Source of the DNA: Alphaproteobacteria bacterium
Lineage (GTDB): Bacteria > Pseudomonadota > Alphaproteobacteria > Kiloniellales > DSM-21159
NCBI GenBank assembly: GCA_030433005.1
Contig: JAUILQ010000003.1
Coordinates: 81,626 to 145,625, forward strand
Reading direction: 5' to 3'
DNA: 64,000 nt
Shown: piece by piece, positions 26,306 to 34,237 of the stretch
Position numbering within the stretch: position 1 is the stretch's first letter
Layout: each line of letters opens with the position of its first letter
Notes under the pieces: model-generated
What the model saw: only the letters and a program-made list of their open reading frames with translations
Database searches by the model: none
What the model was told of the DNA's origin: nothing
Translations under genes and position numbers: made by a program

Positions 26306-27061
26306 ATGAAGGTCAGCAGCTCGACGTCCAGCCGGCCTCTCGCCGGAACCGGCGGGGTCTCCGGCGTCGGCGCCGCGCGTCCCGCGGCGGCGACCGGCCC
26401 GGCCGCGCCGGCGGCCGCCGGGGGCGTCAAGGCACCGGCCGACGTCGCCTCGGTCATGGGCATTCCCGAGGGCGAGCTGACCCCCAAGGTGCGGGCGGCG
26501 CTCGGCCAGCTGATGAACGAGGTGCACCGGCTGCGCGAGGAGCTGGAGCAGGCCAAGAAGCGCGTCGGCTTCCTGGAGGAGCTGTCTGACCAGGATCCGC
26601 TGCTGCCGGTCGTCAACCGCCGCGCCTTCGTGCGCGAGCTCAGCCGCTTCATGGCCTACTCCGAGCGCTACGGCGTTCCCGGCGCCGTGCTCTACTTCGA
26701 CGTCAACGGCATGAAGCGGGTCAACGACAGCCTCGGCCACAGCGTCGGCGACGCCGTGCTGAAGCACGTCGCCGAGGTCCTGCTGCGCAACCTGCGCAGC
26801 TCCGACGTGGTCGGACGCCTGGGCGGCGACGAGTTCGGCGTGATCCTGATGCAGGCCTCGCTCGAGCAGGGCGAGACCAAGGGCGCCGAGCTGGCCCAGG
26901 CGATCGTCGAGGCACCGCTGGAGCACCAGGGCCGGACCATCGCGATCGGCATCTCGGTGGGCGTCCACGCCTTCGCCAGCGGCGAGCAGGTCGACGACGC
27001 GCTGCACGCCGCCGACAAGAAGATGTACGCGCACAAGCAGGCGACCGCCGGGGCCCGCTAG
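26306..27061 (+). CDS. Cytoplasmic diguanylate cyclase (GGDEF)
   Basis: This 251-residue protein has a low-complexity Ala/Gly/Pro N-terminus (1-45), a coiled coil (about 62-93, LMNEVHRLREELEQAKKRV) and a GGDEF domain (about 95-245). The active site Gly-Gly-Asp-Glu-Phe is at 173-177 and is intact. It should make cyclic di-GMP from GTP, with dimerisation through the coiled coil. No RxxD inhibitory site five residues before GGDEF is evident. There is no membrane segment or sensor domain. Confidence 0.9.
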   Translation: MKVSSSTSSRPLAGTGGVSGVGAARPAAATGPAAPAAAGGVKAPADVASVMGIPEGELTPKVRAALGQLMNEVHRLREELEQAKKRVGFLEELSDQDPLLPVVNRRAFVRELSRFMAYSERYGVPGAVLYFDVNGMKRVNDSLGHSVGDAVLKHVAEVLLRNLRSSDVVGRLGGDEFGVILMQASLEQGETKGAELAQAIVEAPLEHQGRTIAIGISVGVHAFASGEQVDDALHAADKKMYAHKQATAGAR

Positions 27062-27110
27062 TCCGCTTCCCCTCCGAACGGCACCGGCCCACCGGCCGGC
27101 GGACGTCGCC

Positions 27111-27332
27111 TCAGGCGATGATGTCCGGCGTGATCTGGTCTTCCAGCCGCGAGATCTGGTCCTTGAGCATCAGCTTGCGCTTCTTCAGGCGCTGCAGCTG
27201 AAGCTGGTCGAAGGGCGCATGCTCGATCAGGCGATCGATGACGTCGTCGAGGTCGCGGTGTTCGAGCCTGAGCTGCTGCAGCCGCGCGTGCAGCGATGCC
27301 TGCTCGTCGTCCCACTCGCCGTCATCGTTCAT
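27111..27332 (-). CDS. DUF465-family coiled-coil protein
   Basis: This 73-residue acidic/basic helical protein has LHARLQQLRLEHRDLDDVI and LQRLKKRKLMLKDQISRLED. The spacing of the two helices and the KkrKLmLKDqI motif match DUF465. Its function is unknown. It is divergent from pfkA and convergent with the GGDEF gene. The ATG at 27332 was chosen. Confidence 0.88.
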   Translation of the reverse strand: MNDDGEWDDEQASLHARLQQLRLEHRDLDDVIDRLIEHAPFDQLQLQRLKKRKLMLKDQISRLEDQITPDIIA

Positions 27333-27388
27333 GCGGTCCTCATCGCTGGTCTCCGGAAAGCCGCGGCCCGTCCGGGTCGGTTCGAACC

Positions 27389-27415
27389 CTGGACGGCCGC
27401 TATAGTATAGTCCAG
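27389..27415. promoter_or_regulatory. Inverted repeat over promoter-like TATAGTATAG
   Basis: CTGGAC at 27389-27394 and GTCCAG at 27410-27415 are perfect inverted arms. They flank the AT-rich TATAGTATAG (27401-27410), a probable -10 region in the gap between the DUF465 gene and pfkA. It could be an operator or a hairpin; the evidence is symmetry and location only. Confidence 0.4.
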
Positions 27416-27476
27416 AGCTGCCGGCGTTCGAAACGCCGCGCGCCCGCCGTGCACCACGAGCGAAGAGGAGGCAATC

Positions 27477-28589
27477 CTGACCAAAGGCCTGACCAAGGGA
27501 AAGAAGCGCATCGGCCTGCTGACCAGCGGCGGCGACTGCGCCGGGCTCAACGCCGCGATCCGCGCCGTCGTCCACCGCGCGGTCGAGGGGCTGGGCTGGC
27601 AGGTCGTCGGCCTGCACAAGGGAACCGCCGGGCTGCTGTCCCGTCCGCCCGAGGCCGAGAGCCTGTCGCCCAACCGTTTCGAAGGCAGCCTGCTGCGCAT
27701 GGCCGGCACCATCCTGGGCACCACGAACAAGGGCAATCCCTTCGCCTTCCCCTTTCCCGACGGCTCGGTGCGCGACCGCTCCGACGAGATCGTCGAGGGC
27801 TTCCGGCAGCTCGAGCTGGACGCCCTGATCGGCGTCGGCGGCGACGGCTCGCTGTCGATCCTGCGGCGGCTCGCCCAGCAGGGCGGCATTCCGCTGATCG
27901 GCATTCCCAAGACGATCGACAACGACGTCGTCGGCACCGAGGTCGCGATCGGCCACGCCACCGCGCTGTGGGTGGCGACCGACGCGCTCGATCGCCTGCA
28001 GCCGACGGCGGCCAGCCACGACCGGGTCATGGTCCTGGAGGTGATGGGCCGCGACGCCGGCCATATCGCGCTGTCCGCCGGCATCTCGGGCGGCGCCGAC
28101 GTCATCATCCTTCCGGAGCTGCCGTACCGCATCGAGGGCATCGCGGCGAAGATCGACGCGCTGCGCGCCCAGGGCCGCAACTTCGCCCTGGTCGTGGTCG
28201 CCGAGGCGGCGCGCATGGAGAATGGCGAGCCGGTGGTCCAGGGCCACAGCGACTCCGGCATGGCGCTCTACGGCGGCGTCGGCCACTACATCGGCCGGCG
28301 CATCGCCGAGACCACCGAGGCCGAGGTCCGGGTCACCGTGCTCGGCCACGTCCAGCGCGGCGGCACGCCGACGCCGCGCGACCGCCTGATGGCCTCGATC
28401 TTCGGGGTCCATGCGGTCGACCTGCTGGCCGAGGGCAAGAGCGACCGGATGGTCGCCTGGAGCGGCCGCGGCGTCGTCGACCTGCCGCTCGCCGACGTCG
28501 TCGACAAGCCGCACCAGGTCGACCCCAAGGGCGCCCTGGTGCGCACCGCGCGCGGCCTCGGCATCTACGTCGGGGAGGAAGCGGCCTGA
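27477..28589 (+). CDS. pfkA: 6-phosphofructokinase with apparent CTG start
   Basis: This 370-residue group III-like phosphofructokinase phosphorylates fructose 6-phosphate. RIGLLTSGGDCAGLNAAIR is the N-terminal motif. The phosphoryl-donor site reads Gly-Gly-Asp-Gly-Ser (Gly124) and Pro-Lys-Thr-Ile-Asp-Asn-Asp (Lys145). Gly at the first position is typical of ATP users and Lys at the second of PPi or mixed enzymes, so donor preference is uncertain. The first in-frame ATG (27699) would delete the whole N-terminal substrate region. No in-frame ATG, GTG or TTG lies between the strong GAGGAGG (27465-27471) and that point. CTG at 27477 is spaced 5 bases from it, so CTG is the best start. Confidence 0.9.
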   Translation: MTKGLTKGKKRIGLLTSGGDCAGLNAAIRAVVHRAVEGLGWQVVGLHKGTAGLLSRPPEAESLSPNRFEGSLLRMAGTILGTTNKGNPFAFPFPDGSVRDRSDEIVEGFRQLELDALIGVGGDGSLSILRRLAQQGGIPLIGIPKTIDNDVVGTEVAIGHATALWVATDALDRLQPTAASHDRVMVLEVMGRDAGHIALSAGISGGADVIILPELPYRIEGIAAKIDALRAQGRNFALVVVAEAARMENGEPVVQGHSDSGMALYGGVGHYIGRRIAETTEAEVRVTVLGHVQRGGTPTPRDRLMASIFGVHAVDLLAEGKSDRMVAWSGRGVVDLPLADVVDKPHQVDPKGALVRTARGLGIYVGEEAA

Positions 28590-29071
28590 GCTGCCCGCCG
28601 CAGGACGGCGCCGGCGACCGCGAGGGCAGCCCGTTCTGGCGCTTCTCGCTGGCTGTCTACGACCGGCCCGGGGTCGCCGAGGCCTGCCTGGCGCTGCAGG
28701 ACCGCCGGGACGCCGACGTCAACCTGCTGCTGTTCTGCCTCTGGGCCGGCCACTGCGGCCGGCGCCTGAGTGCCGACGAGCTGCAGGCGCTCGAGGCGGC
28801 CGCCGGGCCGTGGCAATGCGCCGTCGTGCAGCCGCTGCGCGGCGTGCGCCGCTGGCTCAAGGGGGTCTCCGGTCCGGCCGGCGCCGAGGCGTTGCGCGCG
28901 CGGGTCAAGGCCCTGGAGCTGGAGGCGGAGCGCCTGCAGCAGGAGCGCCTGCATGCCCACCTGCCGCTGGCCGGCGGCGAGTCCTCGCCGGCGGCGGCGC
29001 GCGCCAACCTGGTCGCCTACCTGAAGGCCGAGCCGCCCGAGCTGGCGGCGCTGCTGGCCTGCCTGAGCTAG
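28586..29071 (+). CDS. TIGR02444 family protein with apparent CTG start
   Basis: This 161-residue protein of unknown function has the family opening Ser-Pro-Phe-Trp-Arg-Phe-Ser-Leu, then VNLLLFCLWAGHCGRRL, WQCAVVQPLRGVRRWLK and a C-terminal helix pair. No in-frame ATG, GTG or TTG occurs near the conserved start. CTG at 28586 overlaps the pfkA stop (CTGA), and GGAGGA lies 6 bases upstream, so translation is probably coupled and begins at CTG. Confidence 0.8.
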   Translation: MSCPPQDGAGDREGSPFWRFSLAVYDRPGVAEACLALQDRRDADVNLLLFCLWAGHCGRRLSADELQALEAAAGPWQCAVVQPLRGVRRWLKGVSGPAGAEALRARVKALELEAERLQQERLHAHLPLAGGESSPAAARANLVAYLKAEPPELAALLACLS

Positions 29072-29078
29072 CGCCGCT

Positions 29079-29702
29079 TCAGCCGGCGTCGACCGCCTCG
29101 CAGTCGATGCGCGCCGCCGTGCCCTGGGCCAGGCGGTAGAAGGCGTCCTGCGGGAAGTCCTGGGCGAGCAGCTCGTCGGAGTCCAGCTTCCGGTAGAGGC
29201 CGCGCGCCAGGATCGAGGTGCCGCCGTGCAGCAGCACGACCAGCGTGCCGGCGATTTCGCGCGTCGACTCCAGCCAGGCGCCGATGCGCTCCGCGGCCCG
29301 GGCGTAGCTCTCGCCGCCCTCCGGCGCGAAGAGCCAGCGGTCGGCCTCGCGGGCGGCCCAGAGCTCCGGCTGCTGGCGCCGCAGGTCCGGCTTGCGCAGT
29401 CCCTGCCAGGCGCCGTAGTGCAGCTCCATCAGCTCCGGCCGGAAGTCGGCCGCGGCATAGTCCAGGCCGGCGGCCTCGCAGACCAGCGCGGCGCTCTGCC
29501 GGCAGCGCCCGAGCGGCGAGACCTGCAGGCTCGGCGCCCGCCCGCCCGGCGCTTCCTCGAGCAGCGCGCGCAGGCGTCGGCCCATCGCCCAGGCCTGGTC
29601 GGTGCCGCGCCGGGTCAAGGGGGCGTCGAGCTGGCCCTGGATGCGCCGGTCGCGGTTCCAGACCGTCTCGCCGTGGCGCAGCAGGTAGATCGTCTCGGCC
29701 AT
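29079..29702 (-). CDS. Histidine phosphatase family protein
   Basis: This 207-residue member of the phosphoglycerate-mutase-like superfamily has the catalytic Arg-His-Gly-Glu-Thr in IYLLRHGETVWN. ELHYGAWQGL supplies the acid residue, and the second catalytic His lies in VVLLHGGTS. Small size and sequence suggest a phosphatase rather than a glycolytic mutase. It is last in a three-gene operon; its ATG overlaps the maoC-like stop (TGATG). Confidence 0.88.
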   Translation of the reverse strand: MAETIYLLRHGETVWNRDRRIQGQLDAPLTRRGTDQAWAMGRRLRALLEEAPGGRAPSLQVSPLGRCRQSAALVCEAAGLDYAAADFRPELMELHYGAWQGLRKPDLRRQQPELWAAREADRWLFAPEGGESYARAAERIGAWLESTREIAGTLVVLLHGGTSILARGLYRKLDSDELLAQDFPQDAFYRLAQGTAARIDCEAVDAG

Positions 29703-30175
29703 CAGCCGGCCTCCGGGCGGCGGCGCAGCATGTGCGGGGCCGAGAAGGTCATGACCGTCTCGCCCTGCTGGTTGAGCACCGCATAGGCCAGGCGCAGGAT
29801 GCCGCGGTCGGGCTTGCTCGAGGAGGGCCGCACCTCCAGCACCTCGGCCTCGCAGTGCAGCGTGTCGCCCGGGCGCACCGGCTTGAGCCAGCGCAGCTCG
29901 TCCATGCCGGGCGAGCCCAGCGAGGCGGCGTTCCAGACGTTCTCCTGGTAGAACAGCCGGAAGGCGACCAGCAGGGTCTGGAAGCCGCTCGCGATCAGGC
30001 CGCCGTAGTTCCAGTCCTTTGCCGCCTCGCGGTCGAGGTGGAAGGGCTGCGGGTCCCACTGCCAGGCGAAGTCGAGGATCTGCGCCTCGGTCAGCGTGGC
30101 GCCGCGGCTGACGAAGCGCTCGCCCACCGCGAAGTCGTCGAGAAAGCGGCTGTCGCCTGTCTTGGTATCGGTCAC
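29702..30175 (-). CDS. MaoC-like hotdog dehydratase
   Basis: This 157-residue hotdog-fold protein has the hydratase-type motif Phe-Ala-Trp-Gln-Trp-Asp-Pro-Gln-Pro-Phe-His with the catalytic Asp and His, then LIASGFQTL. It would hydrate or dehydrate enoyl-CoA thioesters; the substrate is unknown. It overlaps the GNAT gene upstream (ATGA) and the phosphatase gene downstream. Confidence 0.88.
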   Translation of the reverse strand: MTDTKTGDSRFLDDFAVGERFVSRGATLTEAQILDFAWQWDPQPFHLDREAAKDWNYGGLIASGFQTLLVAFRLFYQENVWNAASLGSPGMDELRWLKPVRPGDTLHCEAEVLEVRPSSSKPDRGILRLAYAVLNQQGETVMTFSAPHMLRRRPEAG

Positions 30176-30732
30176 GGTCGCTCCTGCTGGCGGCGGCGCC
30201 AGTGCGCCAGGTCAAGTTCCAGGTAGACCACGCCGGCCTGCGGGTCGTGGACGTAGGACGGCACCTCGGCGAAGCCGAGCCGGGCATAGATGCCGCGCGC
30301 CACCGCCATGGACTGGAGGGTGTCGAGCCGCAGCGTCCTGTAGCCCGCCGCGGCCGCCCATTCAACCGCGCGTGCCGAGAGCCGCCGGCCGAGGCCGCGG
30401 CCGCGCGCGGCCTCGACGACGTAGAGCCGCCTCATCTCGCACAGGCCGGTCGCCTCGAGCGGTCGCAGGGCGACGCAGCCCAGCGCGCCGCCGTCGCCTC
30501 CCCGCCGGACGAGCCAGGCGTTGCCGCGGGGCCGGGCGTAGTCACCGGGCAGCCCGGCCAACTCGGACTCGAAGCCCGCGAAGCAGGGTTCGGCCGCGAG
30601 TGCGCTGCGGTAGGCACGCAGCAAACGGCGCAGCGTCTCGGCATCCTCGGGAAAGCGCGCCTCCTCGAGGCGGACCTCCTCGGGCCGGCCCGCCGCGCGG
30701 GGGGGAGGGGAGCGGTCGCCGGATCGGCTCAT
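30172..30732 (-). CDS. GNAT family N-acetyltransferase
   Basis: This 186-residue acetyltransferase has the acetyl-CoA-binding motif A as MRRLYVVEAARGRGLGRRLSA (Arg-Gly-x-Gly core), followed by LRLDTLQSMAVARGIYARLGF. The target is unknown. It is the first gene of the operon with the MaoC-like and phosphatase genes; its promoter should lie in 30733-30833. Confidence 0.88.
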   Translation of the reverse strand: MSRSGDRSPPPRAAGRPEEVRLEEARFPEDAETLRRLLRAYRSALAAEPCFAGFESELAGLPGDYARPRGNAWLVRRGGDGGALGCVALRPLEATGLCEMRRLYVVEAARGRGLGRRLSARAVEWAAAAGYRTLRLDTLQSMAVARGIYARLGFAEVPSYVHDPQAGVVYLELDLAHWRRRQQERP

Positions 30733-30833
30733 GCCTGCTTTCTAGAGCATAAGCGGCCGGCCTGCAGCCCTCGTCGCGTGCCGTGAAGGAGCCCGGCCCC
30801 CCGATCCGGCCCCCCGGTATGGCGCCGTAGCGC

Positions 30834-31673
30834 TCAGGCGTCGGGCACCTCGATGACACCCTCGAGATAGGGTGCGACGCGGCCGCTGATCGCGACCCGC
30901 TCGCCGGCGAGCGCCAGCTCGAGATCGCCGCCGCGCGCCGAGACCTGGCGCGCGGAGAGACGGCTGCGGCCGAGCCGCTCGGCCCAGTAGGGCGCCAGCA
31001 CGCAGTGTGCCGAGCCGGTCACCGGGTCTTCGTCGATGCCGCCGGCCGGCGCGAAGTAGCGCGAGACGAAGTCGGGGCCCGGGCGATCCTGGCCACCGCC
31101 CGCCGCGGTGACGATGACGCCGTCGTGGGGCAGGGCGGCGACGCGGCGCAGGTCCGGCGCGACGGCGCGCACCGCCGCCTCGTCGGCCAGCACCGCGAGC
31201 GCCTTGTCGGCCGCCAGCACGGCCTCGGGCTCGGCGCCCAGGGCCTCGGCGACCGCGCGGGCGCCGGCCGCGTCCAGCGCGCGCGGCGGCCGCGCCGGGA
31301 AGTCCATGGTCAGGCGACCCTCGTCCTGCCGGCTGTCGCCGGTCACCGTCAGCTCGCCCGAGCGGGTGTGGAAGCGGATGGTGCGCGCCTCCGGCGCCAG
31401 CCAGCGCTGCACGGCCGCGGCGCTGGCAAGGGTGGCGTGGCCGCACAGCTCGACCTCGACCGCCGGCGTGAACCAGCGCAGGTCGAAGTCGGCCGAGCCG
31501 TCGCCGGAGCCCTCGCGGCGCACCAGGAAGGCGGTCTCCGAGAGGTTGTTCTCCAGGGCGATCGCCTGCAGCGTCGCGTCCGGCAGCCAGCGGTCGAGCG
31601 GCACCACGGCCGCCGGGTTGCCGGCGAAGGGCCGGTCGGCGAAGGCGTCGAGCTGGTAGAGCGGCAGCCGCAT
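30834..31673 (-). CDS. PhzF family isomerase
   Basis: This 279-residue protein of the diaminopimelate-epimerase-like fold has QLDAFADRPFAGNPAAVV at the N-terminus, the catalytic Glu in ENNLSETAFL, FTPAVEVELCGHAT, and the C-terminal half motif DPVTGSAHC. Substrates of most PhzF proteins are unknown. The ATG at 31673 has GGAGA 6 bases upstream and was preferred to an in-frame ATG at 31691. Confidence 0.9.
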   Translation of the reverse strand: MRLPLYQLDAFADRPFAGNPAAVVPLDRWLPDATLQAIALENNLSETAFLVRREGSGDGSADFDLRWFTPAVEVELCGHATLASAAAVQRWLAPEARTIRFHTRSGELTVTGDSRQDEGRLTMDFPARPPRALDAAGARAVAEALGAEPEAVLAADKALAVLADEAAVRAVAPDLRRVAALPHDGVIVTAAGGGQDRPGPDFVSRYFAPAGGIDEDPVTGSAHCVLAPYWAERLGRSRLSARQVSARGGDLELALAGERVAISGRVAPYLEGVIEVPDA

Positions 31674-31724
31674 CGATTGTCTCCGTAACAATTCCTGGAT
31701 TGTGTGCCGGTCCGGCGCGCGCGA

Positions 31725-32078
31725 CTAGAGGCGCCAGAAGGGCTTCGCCGACTCGCGCAGCGCCTCGGCCCGGCTGACGCCGATGTCCTTGAGCATGTGG
31801 TCGTCCATCTCGCGCAGCCGCAGGCGCTCGTCGGCCCGCTCCTGCCATGCCAGCAGCAGCCGGACAAGGGCCAGGAGCGCTTGGCCGAGCGCGGTGTCGC
31901 GACGGCGCAGCGGCGCGCCGGGGCGCGTGGCGCCGCGAACGGCCGGGCGGCCGGCTGCGGCGCTGCGGGACGCCGGATCGTGGGCGTGCGGCGTGCCGGA
32001 GGGGACGGGCGGCGTGCCGGAGGACGGGGGGCCGCCCGGCGGCAGGGCGAGGCGGGGCATCAGGGATCTGCTGGCCAT
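31725..32078 (-). CDS. DUF1127 domain protein
   Basis: This 117-residue protein has a Pro/Arg-rich N-terminal half and a C-terminal DUF1127 motif: LRLREMDDHMLKDIGVSRAEALRES. Short DUF1127 proteins in Rhizobiales affect RNA metabolism and phosphate or carbon balance; this one has a longer, low-complexity N-terminus. It is divergent from a MocR-type regulator. Confidence 0.8.
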   Translation of the reverse strand: MASRSLMPRLALPPGGPPSSGTPPVPSGTPHAHDPASRSAAAGRPAVRGATRPGAPLRRRDTALGQALLALVRLLLAWQERADERLRLREMDDHMLKDIGVSRAEALRESAKPFWRL

Positions 32079-32199
32079 CTCGTGGCTCCTTCGGTGATCG
32101 CTCGGTGGGTGCGGCACCCGGGGTGACGGAGTCTTCCGCTCGTTCTGCCACCAGTTTCGGCAGGTGTTCCGATCGCCTCTATCCGGATATTGCTTGATA

Positions 32200-32224
32200 C
32201 AATAAGCCGTCAATGTCATTATTG
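32200..32224. promoter_or_regulatory. Candidate operator upstream of MocR gene
   Basis: CAATAA (32200-32205) and TTATTG (32219-32224) are inverted repeats with a 13-base spacer in an AT-rich island just before the MocR start. MocR regulators commonly autoregulate from such sites; the link is inferred. Confidence 0.4.
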
Positions 32225-32229
32225 TGCCC

Positions 32230-33627
32230 ATGACAAGTTGGGCACCCAGTCTGGCCGGTCAGGGCCCCCGCTATCTGGCGATCGCGGAGGCTCTGGCCTC
32301 GGACATCTCCAGCGGACGTCTGGCGGCCGGAACCAAGCTGCCGACCCACCGTGACCTCGCCTGGGACCTCAAGGTTACGGTCGGCACCGTAACCAGGGCC
32401 TATCGCGAGGCCGAGCGGCGCGGCCTGGTGGTCGGCGAGGTCGGCCGCGGCACCTTCGTGCGCGACCCCGAGGCGGCGGCGCGCTTCCGCGTCGGCGCCA
32501 ACATCCCTCTCGAAGCCGGCGCCAACGACCTCGATCTGCACTTCGCGGCGCCGCCGCCGGTGCCGGCCGCGCGCGAGCTGACCGAGGCGCTGACGGCGAT
32601 GGCCGGCGACGAGACCATGCTGCGCTTCCTCGCCTATCCGCCCAACGAGGGGTACCCGGCGCATCGCGAGGCGGCCGCCCAGTGGTTCTCCGACAGCGGC
32701 TGGACCCCCGATCCGGCCCGCATCATCCTGACCAACGGCGCCCACCATGCGGTCATGGCGGCGCTGCTGTCGCTGTGCCGGCCCGGCGAGCGGGTGCTGG
32801 TCGAGCCGCTGACCTATCCGGGCATCCAGCCGATCGCCCGGCTGCTCGGGCTGCGCCTGGAGCCGGTCTCCGTCGACGGCGAGGGGCCGCTGCCCGACGC
32901 GCTCGATGCGGCGCTGCGCGGCCAAGCGGCGGCGGCGCTCTACCTGGTGCCGACCATGCAGAACCCGACGACCGGCACGATGGGCCTGGCGCGCCGCGAG
33001 GCGCTGGCCGAGGTCGCCCGGCGGCACCGCCTGCCGGTCATCGAGGACGACCTGTTCCGCCTGCTCGGCAACGCGGTGCCGCCGCCCTTCGCGGCGCTGC
33101 TGCCCGAGCTGACCTACCACGTGACCAGCCTGTCCAAGGCCCTGGCGCCGGGCCTGCGGGTCGGCTTCCTGGTACCGCCGCCGGCGCGCACCGAGGCGGT
33201 GCGCGGCGCGGTCTTCACGCTGGGCAGCAAGGGTTCGCCCTTCCAGGCCGAGATCGCCACGCGCTGGATCCGCTCCGGCGCCGCCCGGCGCATCCGCGAG
33301 GCGATCCGCGAGGAGACCGGGCGCCGGCGCGCCCTGGTGCTGTCCGAGCTCGCGGGGCGTCAGGTCGCCTGCCCGGAAGGTGCGCTCTTCGCCTGGCTGC
33401 GGCTGCCCGAGCAGTGGCGCGCCGAGGAGTTCGTGCAGGTGGCGCAGCGCCGCGGCGTGCGGATCACGCCCTCGCAGCCCTTCGCCGTCCAGCGCCGCTT
33501 CGAGCTGCCGGCCGTGCGCATCTGCACCGGGCCGCCGAGCAGCACCGAGGCCTTCCGCGAGGCCCTGCACCGCCTGGCGGCCCTGCTCGACGAGCGGCCC
33601 GGCGAGACCTACGACGGTCTTGCCTGA
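32230..33627 (+). CDS. MocR-type GntR/aminotransferase transcriptional regulator
   Basis: This 465-residue fusion has an N-terminal GntR winged helix (about 15-80, ISSGRLAAGTKLPTHRDLAWDLKVTVGTVTRAY region) and a fold-type I aminotransferase domain (about 110-460). The aminotransferase keeps the PLP site: Asn in VPTMQNPTTG, Asp in VIEDDLF and the Schiff-base Lys in SLSKALAPGLR. Such proteins sense PLP or amino-acid derivatives. ATG at 32230 was preferred over GTG at 32224. The divergent DUF1127 gene is a possible target. Confidence 0.92.
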   Translation: MTSWAPSLAGQGPRYLAIAEALASDISSGRLAAGTKLPTHRDLAWDLKVTVGTVTRAYREAERRGLVVGEVGRGTFVRDPEAAARFRVGANIPLEAGANDLDLHFAAPPPVPAARELTEALTAMAGDETMLRFLAYPPNEGYPAHREAAAQWFSDSGWTPDPARIILTNGAHHAVMAALLSLCRPGERVLVEPLTYPGIQPIARLLGLRLEPVSVDGEGPLPDALDAALRGQAAAALYLVPTMQNPTTGTMGLARREALAEVARRHRLPVIEDDLFRLLGNAVPPPFAALLPELTYHVTSLSKALAPGLRVGFLVPPPARTEAVRGAVFTLGSKGSPFQAEIATRWIRSGAARRIREAIREETGRRRALVLSELAGRQVACPEGALFAWLRLPEQWRAEEFVQVAQRRGVRITPSQPFAVQRRFELPAVRICTGPPSSTEAFREALHRLAALLDERPGETYDGLA

Positions 33628-33715
33628 GGCGGTTGCCCGGCGTCGGTGCGCTCGGCGGCGCGTCCATCCGTGGTAGCATCGTCCGACGGACGGCGGCGAC
33701 CGGCGGGGGTGCGCG

Positions 33716-34198
33716 ATGGAATCCCTCTTCTCACCGAACAAGACCAGCGGCCGGCTGCTCGCCGACTTCGCGGCGCAGGCCTGGGGCGCGCCCGAGCAGG
33801 GCGAGGAGGCGCGCAAGCGTCACCTGCTCGTCTACGACCTCTACATCAAGGCGCGCAGCTACGCGATCATCAACAAGATCGCCTTCTGGCTGGCCGTCGC
33901 CTTCGGCGTCGCGGTGCTGGTGTGGCCGTCGGTCGCGATCGTCACCAAGGACCTCGGGGTCGAGGCGCAGGTGCTGGAGTCGGCGATCGTGCAGACCACG
34001 GTGACCGGCCTGGCGGCGCTGACCTTCGCCGTCTACAGCCACTACAAGAAGCGCCAGATGCAGATGGAGAACCTGATGCGCCACGCCGTCTACTCGGACG
34101 AGCCGGTGGCCGACCTGGTCGAGCGCACGCTGCAGGAGATGGAGCGCATCGACGCCGGCTTCTCCTTCTCCGAGGTCGTCGGCAAGAAGAAGGAGTAG
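33716..34198 (+). CDS. Small two-TM membrane protein of unknown function
   Basis: This 160-residue protein has a soluble N-terminus and TM1 at about 58-77 (FWLAVAFGVAVLVWPSVAIV). TM2 at about 96-112 is followed by a charged cytoplasmic tail rich in Met, Glu and Lys. The pattern resembles SLATT/DUF4231-like membrane proteins, but I cannot confirm this. It lies alone between the MocR and thiD genes. Confidence 0.7.
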   Translation: MESLFSPNKTSGRLLADFAAQAWGAPEQGEEARKRHLLVYDLYIKARSYAIINKIAFWLAVAFGVAVLVWPSVAIVTKDLGVEAQVLESAIVQTTVTGLAALTFAVYSHYKKRQMQMENLMRHAVYSDEPVADLVERTLQEMERIDAGFSFSEVVGKKKE

Positions 34199-34237
34199 CG
34201 GCGGGCCCGGCGAAGCGGCCGGGGGCCGGAAGGCCTC

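Noticed and set aside
27375..27400. tRNA-like GGTTCGAACC
   Set aside because: The flanking bases do not form a T stem, and no acceptor or anticodon arms can be built on either strand.
27477..27698. pfkA as a 5'-truncated pseudogene starting at ATG 27699
   Set aside because: The upstream frame encodes an intact conserved N-terminus with a strong RBS, so an unusual start is more likely than truncation.
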